Source: Clostridia bacterium
GTDB taxonomy: Bacteria; Bacillota; Clostridia; Oscillospirales; CAG-272
Length of the DNA: 13,430 bases
Assembly: GCA_017452335.1 (NCBI GenBank)
Contig: JAFTMP010000139.1
Span: forward strand, 1-13,430
Reading direction: 5' to 3'
Under the pieces are notes generated by a model. That model was given only the letters and a program-made list of their open reading frames with translations, did no database searches and was not told the origin of the DNA. Every line of letters begins with the position of its first letter. Within the stretch, counting starts at the first letter, position 1. The position numbers and the translations under genes are program-made. Positions 7,894-13,430 of the stretch are shown here, piece by piece.

Positions 7894-9399
7894 TTAGAAA
7901 TTTGCAAGCAGGAAGCCTGCCGCAACGGCAGAGCAGATAACGCCTGCCACGTTGGGACCCATAGCGTGCATGAGCAGGTAGTTTGCAGGGTTTTCCTTCT
8001 GTCCCTGGATCTGTGAAACTCTTGACGCCATAGGAACAGCGGATACACCCGCAGAACCGATCAAAGGATTTACCTTGCCCTTGGTCAGCTTGCACATGAT
8101 ATTACCGCCAATAAGACCGCCCGCAGTGGACAGTGCAAATGCGCACAGACCCAGTGCAATGATGTACAGTGTCTTGATGCTCAGGAAGTTAGCGGCAGTA
8201 GCGGTAGCACCAACGGTGATACCAAGGAAAATGGTAACGATATTCATCAGTTCGTTCTGAGCAGTCTTGGAAATACGCTCAGTTACGCCGCAGGTGGTCA
8301 GCAGGTTACCAAACATCAAGGCACCCACAAGAGGACCTGCATCGGGAACGATCAGCACAACAGTGAAGGTTACCACGATGGGGAAGAGGATCTTTTCCAG
8401 CTTGGAAACAGGACGCACACTACCCATCACGATCTTTCTGTCCTTTTTAGAGGTCATCAGCTTCATGATAGGAGGCTGGATCATGGGGATCAGCGCCATG
8501 TAAGAGTATGCGGCAATGGCGATCGCGCCAAGCAAATGAGGTGCCAAAGTTTTGGTAACCAAGATCGCCGTAGGACCGTCTGCGCCGCCGATAATACCGA
8601 TAGAAGCGGCTTCCTGGGGGGTAAAGCCCAGAAGCAGTGCGCCAAAGAATGCCGCGAACACGCCTAACTGCGCGGCAGCACCGAGGAGCAAGCTCTTGGG
8701 GTTTGCAATCAGAGGAGCAAAGTCGGTCATTGCACCGATACCCATAAAGATAAGACAAGGATAGATACCCAACTTTACACCCAGGTACAGCAGGTCAAGC
8801 AGACCGCCGTAATGAGCAATATCGGCAAGATTCAATCCGCCCTCATTTACGGTGATCGAATTGATGCTCATTGTCAGATTCTTGTCGCTTCCAAGAGAAT
8901 CGTCTGTGTCATTTGCAAAAATGGCATCCTTATAAGAGGTTAGAAGCGCTACCAGCTCTTCGCTACCGTCCTTGATCTTAGAAAAATCAACAACGGAATC
9001 AGCGGACATCACGCCTGCACCAACGAGATTGGCATGCATCTCGGCAAGCACATCGGCAAGCTTGGTTTCCTCTGTCAGAGCAGTAGGATCACCGTCGTAA
9101 TAGCCTTCCTGTACCATCGCATCCTGTACATCAGCTATTACAGCAGAAGTATCTTCACTAATGAATAGGTTCATGTGGAACATCTCTGTTCCGGGGAGGT
9201 TACCCAGCAGCATACCTATCGCAATAGGTAGAAGCAACAGCGGTTCGAATTTCTTCGCAATTGCAAGATACACGAGCACGCAGGAAATTGCAAACATTGC
9301 AATAACCTTCAGTACATCCACTACATCTCCCAAAGCAATCAAACGCGCAAAGCCGGTAGACTCCAGAAACGTTTTCATCGTTTCAAGTATTTGAGCCAT
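7894..9399 (-). CDS. oadB: Sodium ion-translocating decarboxylase beta subunit (OadB/MmdB type) with extracytoplasmic insertion
   Basis: This integral membrane subunit decarboxylates carboxybiotin and couples the reaction to sodium export. Signatures are IFMGIGAMTDF (217-227), GIIGGADGPTAI with the membrane Asp274 implicated in sodium and proton handling (268-279), and NPLIGSAGVSAVPMASR (444-460). At 501 residues it is longer than the usual roughly 375-435: about 110 residues (77-190) of acidic, soluble sequence lie between the second and third hydrophobic segments, where normal proteins have a short loop. Predicted topology places that insert outside the cell (inference). All key motifs remain, so it should be functional. 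AGAAAGGAAT precedes ATG 9399; the biotin carrier gene ends 44 bases upstream. Stop is TAA. Whether it pairs with oxaloacetate, methylmalonyl-CoA or another acyl-CoA depends on the carboxyltransferase. Confidence 0.94.
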   Translation of the reverse strand: MAQILETMKTFLESTGFARLIALGDVVDVLKVIAMFAISCVLVYLAIAKKFEPLLLLPIAIGMLLGNLPGTEMFHMNLFISEDTSAVIADVQDAMVQEGYYDGDPTALTEETKLADVLAEMHANLVGAGVMSADSVVDFSKIKDGSEELVALLTSYKDAIFANDTDDSLGSDKNLTMSINSITVNEGGLNLADIAHYGGLLDLLYLGVKLGIYPCLIFMGIGAMTDFAPLIANPKSLLLGAAAQLGVFAAFFGALLLGFTPQEAASIGIIGGADGPTAILVTKTLAPHLLGAIAIAAYSYMALIPMIQPPIMKLMTSKKDRKIVMGSVRPVSKLEKILFPIVVTFTVVLIVPDAGPLVGALMFGNLLTTCGVTERISKTAQNELMNIVTIFLGITVGATATAANFLSIKTLYIIALGLCAFALSTAGGLIGGNIMCKLTKGKVNPLIGSAGVSAVPMASRVSQIQGQKENPANYLLMHAMGPNVAGVICSAVAAGFLLANF

Positions 9400-9443
9400 G
9401 TTGTAATTCCTTTCTGTTTCAGATTACAATTACAATCCGATGA

Positions 9444-9833
9444 TTATTTCAGAGAGCAAAGCAGATCGTCGGTATTGACAGATGCGCCCTTAGTGACGTT
9501 TACAGAAGCAACGGTTCCGTCCTGGGGAGCCTTGATTTCGTTTTCCATCTTCATTGCTTCAATAACCATCAAAGTCTCATCCTTCTTTACTGCCTGTCCG
9601 GGAGCTACATTCACTTTCAGAACAGTTCCGGGGAAGGGGGACTTGATCGAAACGGAACCTGCCGCACCGGTAGCTGCAGGCTTGGGGGCTGCTGCCTTAG
9701 GAGCGGGAGCTGCTGCTACGGGAGCAGGAGCGGCAACGGGCGCCGCAACGGGAGTAACGGTGGCATCAGCAGCCACTTCTTCAACGATTACCTCATAGGT
9801 AGAACCGTTTACGGTAACACTGAATTTTCTCAT
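9444..9833 (-). CDS. Biotin carrier subunit (MmdC / 1.3S type)
   Basis: This 129-residue protein carries the mobile biotin that shuttles CO2 between the carboxyltransferase and the membrane beta subunit. It has a short N-terminal beta element (MRKFSVTVNGSTYEVIVEE), a flexible Ala/Pro-rich linker (about 27-58) and a biotinyl domain (about 60-129) with the biotin site EAMKMENE, Lys95. ATG 9833 is preceded by AAGGAG; a longer reading to 9905 would overlap the upstream gene in another frame and lacks these features, so it is rejected. The linker is typical of methylmalonyl-CoA decarboxylase gamma subunits. A biotin ligase is needed but is not in the window. Stop is TAA. Lying between the OadG-like and OadB genes, it probably serves both carboxyltransferases of the operon (inference). 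Confidence 0.95.
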   Translation of the reverse strand: MRKFSVTVNGSTYEVIVEEVAADATVTPVAAPVAAPAPVAAAPAPKAAAPKPAATGAAGSVSIKSPFPGTVLKVNVAPGQAVKKDETLMVIEAMKMENEIKAPQDGTVASVNVTKGASVNTDDLLCSLK

Positions 9834-9855
9834 GATTATATTCTCCTTAACTTGA

Positions 9856-10233
9856 TTATTTCTTATTCCATGCGGCTTTTGCCGTTGTTTTTCTGAATGA
9901 AACAACTCTAAAAGAACCTACAGGCGCTTCCATCATCACGGAAATTGCCGCGGTGATAGCCGCAACGATCTCCTCATCAGCAACAGGTGCTTCGGGTACA
10001 GGAACTACTTCGGAAACAGGTACTGTTTCAACAGCCTCTTCCTTTTTTGCAGGTTTTTCCGCTTTCTTTTTATCTTTGGAGGCAAAGAATCCACCAATTG
10101 CCATCAGCACCAGCATGATGATCAGTAAAACAGCAAAAACAACCAGCATACCCAGTACCAGCGTTACTGTGCCGGTAGAAAGCTTTTCGCCTAAGGTCAG
10201 CGATTCATTTAATAACAGTGTGGAAAGTTGCAT
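9856..10233 (-). CDS. OadG/MmdD-type small membrane subunit
   Basis: A 125-residue protein with one N-terminal membrane helix (about 22-46), a charged Lys/Glu/Pro/Val linker (about 53-87) and a short C-terminal helix plus basic segment (SFRVVSFRKTTAKAAW). This layout and the C-terminal pattern fit the gamma/delta subunits that hold the soluble carboxyltransferase and biotin carrier on the membrane beta subunit and help assembly. Starts at ATG 10233 after AAGGGTGAG, 25 bases beyond the end of the carboxyltransferase gene and 22 bases before the biotin carrier start, so it is co-transcribed. Stop is TAA. The family is fast-evolving and recognised mainly by topology and operon position. Confidence 0.85.
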   Translation of the reverse strand: MQLSTLLLNESLTLGEKLSTGTVTLVLGMLVVFAVLLIIMLVLMAIGGFFASKDKKKAEKPAKKEEAVETVPVSEVVPVPEAPVADEEIVAAITAAISVMMEAPVGSFRVVSFRKTTAKAAWNKK

Positions 10234-10258
10234 TGTTTACTCACCCTTTCCTTGCATA

Positions 10259-11692
10259 TTACAGGGGAAGGTTGCCATGCTTCTTGTAGGGCGCCGTGGT
10301 GGCCTTGCCCGAAAGCATTTCAAGAGCAGCGGCAACTCTCATTCTCAGTTCAGATGCGGCAATGATATCATCCAAATCACCGTTTCTTGCGGCAGTTACA
10401 GGGGAGCATACCTTTTCGCTCCACTCAGCCGTTACAGCTTCCTTTTCCGCCATAGGATCAGCGGCAGTCTTGATCTGATCGGCATAAATAAATTCAACAG
10501 CAGCCTCCGTAGGCATTACGGAGATGCTTGCATTGGGAGTAGCGAAAGCCACATCAGCACCCAATGTCTTAGAACCGAATACAGTAAATACAGTACCATA
10601 CGCCTTACCCGTCACGACACTAACCTTTGCAGTGGTGGAAACGGCATACGCACTAGCCAGTCTTGCCAGCTTAGAAGAGAAAGGTGCCTTTTCACTGCAT
10701 GCACATGCAGCGGTGCCTTCGCAGTCAACAAGGGTTACCACGGGAATGCTGAAGCTATCGCAGAAGGACACGAACTTCGCTGCCTTTTCTGCACCCTTAG
10801 CGGTCAGCTTTCCGCCTGCAGCAACAACGCCAACGGTAATTCCGCCGATAGAAGCAACAGTGGTAGCGGTATCGGGCGCATACTCCTTACCAAACTCTAC
10901 AGCACTGCCTGCGTCCACAAGTTCAGAAACGATCTCTGTAAGAGCACCTTCACCTGCAACCAAACGGTTAGCACTGTCGGCAACCTCATTATAAGCAGTT
11001 CCCTCCACGTTGTTGGAAGGGAAGAGTACGATCAGCTTCTTTGCTGTTACAAGAGCTTCCTCAACAGTCTCGGTTACCACAGAAACTGCGCCATTTTCAG
11101 CGGCATATTCAATGGTTCCTGCCTTTTCCTCGCCCTTTGCCTTCTGAGCAAACGGAGAGTTGATGTACAGAGATCCGCTCTTTGCACCGATCACCACATC
11201 GCTCATGGAGGCAATGGTTGCAAGAGAACCGGAGCAAGTACCGGCAATTACAGCGATCTGGGGAATCACACCGGAAGCCTGAGCAGCTGCCTTCATGATA
11301 GAGCCGTATCCGGAAAGAGCCGCAACGCCCTCCAGTACCTTTGCACCGGCGGAGTCAAACACACCGATTACGGGTGCACCGGACTTCATTGCGGAATCGT
11401 ATACCGCCACGATTTTTTTTGCGTGCGCTTCGCTCATCGCACCTTTCATTCTCGAAAAATCCTGAACAAACGCAAAAACCAACTTACCGTCAATTGCACC
11501 GTAACCGGTCACAACGCCTTCGAATTCGTTTCCGGGCTCATTGTCAAACTCGGTAGTAGCTTTTTTTACAAAGCGTCCCAGTTCCACAAATGTGCCGGCA
11601 TCGAACAGGTTTGCAACGCGATCGTAAGCGGTGCCGCCGCCTGCGAGCAGTTCTTCATACTGTTCAAGAGTATTCTGCTTGATGATATTCAT
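10259..11692 (-). CDS. Divergent acyl-CoA carboxyltransferase (MmdA-like decarboxylase alpha subunit)
   Basis: This 477-residue protein has the two-lobed crotonase-like fold of biotin-dependent acyl-CoA carboxyltransferases: FVQDFSRMKGAMSEAHAKKI (75-94), PVIGVFDSAGAKVLEGV (107-123), VIPQIAVIAGTCSG (142-155), a second lobe with GKAYGTVFTVFGSKTLGAD (362-380), and an ending KKHGNLPL like that of MmdA proteins. It would transfer carboxylate from an acyl-CoA such as methylmalonyl-CoA to biotin. It is unusual: typical enzymes read GPCAGGAAY and RKAYGGAY at the oxyanion-hole loops, here GTCSGSLA and GKAYGTVF, and the N-terminus is shortened. Substrate is therefore uncertain; malonyl-, methylmalonyl- or glutaconyl-CoA are possible. 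ATG 11692 is chosen for GGAG nine bases upstream; in-frame ATGs at 11752 and 11707 lack a good ribosome site. First gene of the operon, with promoter 11790-11818. Stop is TAA. Confidence 0.85.
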   Translation of the reverse strand: MNIIKQNTLEQYEELLAGGGTAYDRVANLFDAGTFVELGRFVKKATTEFDNEPGNEFEGVVTGYGAIDGKLVFAFVQDFSRMKGAMSEAHAKKIVAVYDSAMKSGAPVIGVFDSAGAKVLEGVAALSGYGSIMKAAAQASGVIPQIAVIAGTCSGSLATIASMSDVVIGAKSGSLYINSPFAQKAKGEEKAGTIEYAAENGAVSVVTETVEEALVTAKKLIVLFPSNNVEGTAYNEVADSANRLVAGEGALTEIVSELVDAGSAVEFGKEYAPDTATTVASIGGITVGVVAAGGKLTAKGAEKAAKFVSFCDSFSIPVVTLVDCEGTAACACSEKAPFSSKLARLASAYAVSTTAKVSVVTGKAYGTVFTVFGSKTLGADVAFATPNASISVMPTEAAVEFIYADQIKTAADPMAEKEAVTAEWSEKVCSPVTAARNGDLDDIIAASELRMRVAAALEMLSGKATTAPYKKHGNLPL

Positions 11693-11789
11693 AACAGTTT
11701 TCTCCATTCCCGACAACAAATATATTTCGCCAAGCGAGACGGTTGCCGTCATCTTCGCCCAAGCAGGTCATAAAACCCAATTCGCATAT

Positions 11790-11818
11790 ATTATACTATA
11801 TTTTTAAAAAAATATCAA
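11790..11818 (-). promoter_or_regulatory. Sigma-A promoter of the decarboxylase operon
   Basis: On the minus strand, TTGATA (11813-11818) and TATAAT (11790-11795) are separated by exactly 17 bases in a very AT-rich stretch. Transcription should begin near 11783, giving a leader of about 90 bases before ATG 11692. That leader contains two near-identical 10-11-base copies (11726-11735 and 11754-11764) around a 5-bp hairpin (11738-11750). Confidence 0.82.
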
Positions 11819-11878
11819 TATAAAAAAGAACAAAATATCATATTTTTTTATAAATTTCTTCAAAATTCAAACATTCGA

Positions 11879-12784
11879 TCAGCCATCATTCAAATGCCGT
11901 CGTACGGGAATTTGGTAACTGTATTTTTCTCGAATCGTTGCGCAATAATAAGCTGTTTCGTAATCTTCAAGTGCCTTGCAATATCTTTCAAGGTCCTTGA
12001 ACACATTATAAAGAAAAGGAGCAGGATACTCTTTTTCACTTTGCACAACAGAAAGAAGCAGTTCCTTAGCACGTTCATAATTAAATCTGGAGGCGGCAAG
12101 GCGTGCATTGATATGGATCCTGTAGCCCTCATCTTTTAATCGAATCGTATCATAGATCAAAATGGCACGGTCACTTTGATTATTATCAATCAGCGACATC
12201 AAATAAGTATACATAAAATACTCCGCAAAGCCATCGTCATCAGAAGATAGCGATGCAAATAACGAAGCGGAAACCAAATGCATGCCTTCGCCGAATGATG
12301 AAATCAACTCCTTGTAGAAACCAATCTTTCCATGATGAAAGGAGGGAAAGCTGACCGGATCTTCAAAATCTTCTGCAAGAGAGAAAAACTGAAGAGAACC
12401 GGCGAAATCACTGGCATTAAAGCGTGTCACCCCCTCATTATAGTAACAATCATAAAGAATCATCGCAAACTCGGTATTTCGAGAAAACGATGCCTCGCGC
12501 ACCAAACGAATACACATGGAATACTGCTTTTTGCTATAGTGATCCTTCAGCTCAGCAAGAAGCTCTTCCTGCTCCAATCGTTCAATTGTCTTTCCGTTTT
12601 CAAAAAAAACAGAGGGATCAACAGATAGTTTTTTTGAAAGATGTTCCAGCGTCGGCATAGAGGGAAGTGCCGCACCGCGCTCAATTTGACTGAGCATATT
12701 GCGCGTCATAAAATCACCCGCTAAATCCCGCTGAGTCATCCCTCGTTTTTTGCGCAGATACTTAATTTTTTCTGCAAGAGTCAT
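11879..12784 (-). CDS. XRE-family regulator with TPR-like helical domain
   Basis: A 301-residue cytoplasmic DNA-binding protein. Residues 5-61 form a Cro/C1-type helix-turn-helix (KIKYLRKKRGMTQRDLAG, MLSQIERGAALPSMPTL, then LSVDPSVFF). The remaining ~230 residues are helical and rich in Tyr, Leu and Ala, fitting tetratricopeptide-like repeats as in PlcR/Rgg-type regulators, which often respond to peptides or small ligands. ATG 12784 follows GAGGTGA at short spacing. Its promoter lies at 12831-12859 and is framed by an inverted repeat that could be its own operator. It stops (TGA) about 60 bases before the decarboxylase promoter, on the same strand and without a clear terminator between, so it may control, and be partly co-transcribed with, that operon (inference). 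The TPR assignment is by composition and family habit. Confidence 0.88.
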   Translation of the reverse strand: MTLAEKIKYLRKKRGMTQRDLAGDFMTRNMLSQIERGAALPSMPTLEHLSKKLSVDPSVFFENGKTIERLEQEELLAELKDHYSKKQYSMCIRLVREASFSRNTEFAMILYDCYYNEGVTRFNASDFAGSLQFFSLAEDFEDPVSFPSFHHGKIGFYKELISSFGEGMHLVSASLFASLSSDDDGFAEYFMYTYLMSLIDNNQSDRAILIYDTIRLKDEGYRIHINARLAASRFNYERAKELLLSVVQSEKEYPAPFLYNVFKDLERYCKALEDYETAYYCATIREKYSYQIPVRRHLNDG

Positions 12785-12830
12785 ACTTCACCTCTAATTT
12801 TTAGATATTTGTCTCTTACGTGACCACAAA

Positions 12831-12859
12831 ATTATAACACGATGTAAATAAAAATGCAA
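12831..12859 (-). promoter_or_regulatory. Promoter of the XRE-TPR regulator gene
   Basis: On the minus strand, TTGCAT (12854-12859) and a perfect TATAAT (12831-12836) are 17 bases apart, giving a leader of about 40 bases. The -35 box is a weak match, which would suit a regulated promoter. Confidence 0.75.
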
Positions 12860-12893
12860 GAACGTAAACAAAAAAGTAAGCAGAATTTACATC
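12841..12893. promoter_or_regulatory. Inverted repeat around the regulator promoter, possible operator
   Basis: GATGTAAAT (12841-12849) and its exact reverse complement ATTTACATC (12885-12893) are 35 bases apart. The left arm lies in the -10/-35 spacer and the right arm upstream of the -35. GTAAACA (12864-12870) and GTAAGCA (12876-12882) lie between them. The position fits a repressor operator, possibly autoregulation by the XRE protein; binding is not shown. Confidence 0.5.
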
Positions 12894-13087
12894 TCAACGG
12901 CAAACTTCAAATCAAAAGATATTTATATGGCATTATGGACACGGAAGCGCAGACGAATACCAATGGACACAAATATCAGAGACAACAAAGAAAAACCGGT
13001 GCTTGAACATAGGCGCGTGCACATATTTTCAACAAACAAAACTATAGAAATAGGGGAGCTCCGTGCCATGCATCCAATTGCTTAAAA

Positions 13088-13116
13088 TGCAAATTCTGAG
13101 AAAGGAAGAATTTGCA
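13088..13116 (+). promoter_or_regulatory. Hairpin with Shine-Dalgarno in its loop, touching the rep start codon
   Basis: TGCAAATTCT (13088-13097) and AGAATTTGCA (13107-13116) form a perfect 10-bp stem. The 9-base loop GAGAAAGGA (13098-13106) holds the ribosome binding site, and the start codon ATG 13117 is the next base after the stem. Such a structure could expose or hide the ribosome site and so set Rep level. Confidence 0.6.
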
Positions 13117-13430
13117 ATGAGTAACGAAAAAGACACAACCAACCTCCCACCAAAAGGAAAAGCCCCTCGGTTTTACTGGTTTACCCTAAAGCTTTATCCC
13201 GAAAACAAGCGTCATGAACATTTCGTAAAAACAACTCTTGATATGCTTGCTCTTCAATGGTACGGAATTTTGCACGATAAAGACAGATATAATGAGTGCA
13301 AAATCCTTGACAAAGAAGACGGAACAAGAGAATTGCTACATAAAAGAGGTGATTTAAAAAAGCCACATTATCACATCATGATAAAAGTTTCAAATGCGAA
13401 AACGGTTTCTGCAATGCGTTCTATAATTAC
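13117..13430 (+). CDS. Rolling-circle replication initiator (Rep_2-like), 3' partial
   Basis: The first 104 codons of a plasmid-type Rep protein, running off the window. After a polar start it reads RFYWFTLKLYPEN (18-30), WYGILHDKDRY (48-58) and DLKKPHYHIMIKV (79-91). The HYH at 84-86 within KPHYHI is the metal-binding motif of HUH-type endonucleases, and the pattern FTLKLYPE / LHDKD / KKPHYH is that of small rolling-circle Rep proteins (Rep_2 family). It would nick and re-join one DNA strand at an origin; the catalytic tyrosine lies beyond the window. ATG 13117 has AAAGGA at good spacing. Divergent from the neighbouring metabolic genes, it probably belongs to an integrated plasmid or conjugative/mobilisable element. 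Codon use looks more AT-rich than its neighbours by eye. Confidence 0.82.
   Translation, partial: MSNEKDTTNLPPKGKAPRFYWFTLKLYPENKRHEHFVKTTLDMLALQWYGILHDKDRYNECKILDKEDGTRELLHKRGDLKKPHYHIMIKVSNAKTVSAMRSII

Larger units (their letters stand above)
12785..13116. other. Non-coding region between divergent regulator and rep genes
   Basis: About 330 bases without a supported gene. The left third holds the regulator leader, promoter and inverted repeat. The middle (about 12900-13050) shows two copies of ATGGACAC (12935-12942 and 12963-12970) and no convincing promoter for rep. The right end holds an 8-base palindrome GGAGCTCC (13055-13062) and the rep start hairpin. No tRNA or recognisable attachment site is seen. 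The junction between host-type and plasmid-type sequence probably falls here. Confidence 0.6.

Noticed and set aside
9834..9905. N-terminal extension of the biotin carrier to 9905
   Set aside because: It overlaps the end of the OadG-like gene in another frame and lacks a ribosome site; ATG 9833 has AAGGAG.
11666..11771. 35-codon leader reading frame from ATG 11771 (minus strand) overlapping the carboxyltransferase start
   Set aside because: No ribosome site and only about 12 bases from the predicted transcript start; no run of regulatory codons typical of attenuation peptides.
9953..11773. 606-codon open frame on the + strand opposite the carboxyltransferase and OadG-like genes
   Set aside because: It is a shadow of well-supported minus-strand genes; the translation is low-complexity and Ser/Cys/His-rich without domains, and no start signal is evident.
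12935..12970. Two ATGGACAC copies as replication iterons
   Set aside because: Only two 8-base copies at 28-base spacing; too little to call iterons, and rolling-circle origins do not need them.

Overview
The window looks like a chromosomal (or large-contig) segment of an anaerobic Gram-positive bacterium, most likely a gut-type member of the Clostridia. This is inferred from strong AAGGAGG-type ribosome binding sites, sigma-A promoters, intrinsic terminators, a DUF1461/Lit membrane protein, and a sodium-pumping biotin-dependent decarboxylase operon typical of fermentative anaerobes. Genus cannot be named from the sequence alone.

Left part (+ strand, 2-5472). First comes the 3' part of a large secreted, membrane-anchored multidomain glycoside hydrolase: NPCBM end, Big_2-like domain, GH97 N-domain, GH97 catalytic barrel, second Big_2-like domain, a beta-rich module, a Pro/Ser/Glu linker and a C-terminal membrane anchor. 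A single in-frame TAG at 1202-1204 interrupts it at the junction of the GH97 N-domain and barrel, with intact reading frame on both sides. A strong terminator follows, then a CCA-adding tRNA nucleotidyltransferase with its own terminator, then a near-consensus extended -10 promoter driving a Lit-like lipoprotein transacylase, which ends at a terminator facing the next, opposite-strand genes.

Middle and right part (- strand, 12784 down to 5519). An XRE-TPR regulator lies upstream of a five-gene operon with its own promoter: a divergent MmdA-type carboxyltransferase, an OadG/MmdD-type small membrane subunit, a biotin carrier protein, an OadB/MmdB-type sodium-pump subunit with an unusual extracytoplasmic insertion, and an OadA/5S-type pyruvate/oxaloacetate carboxyltransferase. 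Together they encode the parts of a membrane decarboxylase that moves CO2 from a carboxylated substrate to biotin and couples decarboxylation to sodium export. Having both an acyl-CoA-type and an oxoacid-type carboxyltransferase with one biotin carrier suggests a combined transcarboxylase/decarboxylase (inference). A hairpin separates oadA from a last gene for an unrecognised membrane-anchored protein.

Far right (12785-13430). A non-coding stretch with an inverted repeat around the regulator promoter precedes, on the + strand, the start of a plasmid-type rolling-circle replication initiator (Rep_2-like). Its Shine-Dalgarno sequence sits in the loop of a perfect hairpin touching the start codon. 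This probably marks the edge of an integrated mobile element.

Most unusual points: the lone TAG in the GH97 gene, the two-carboxyltransferase operon with its divergent MmdA-like subunit and enlarged OadB-like subunit, and the hairpin at the rep start. I found no CRISPR array, tRNA, rRNA or insertion sequence.
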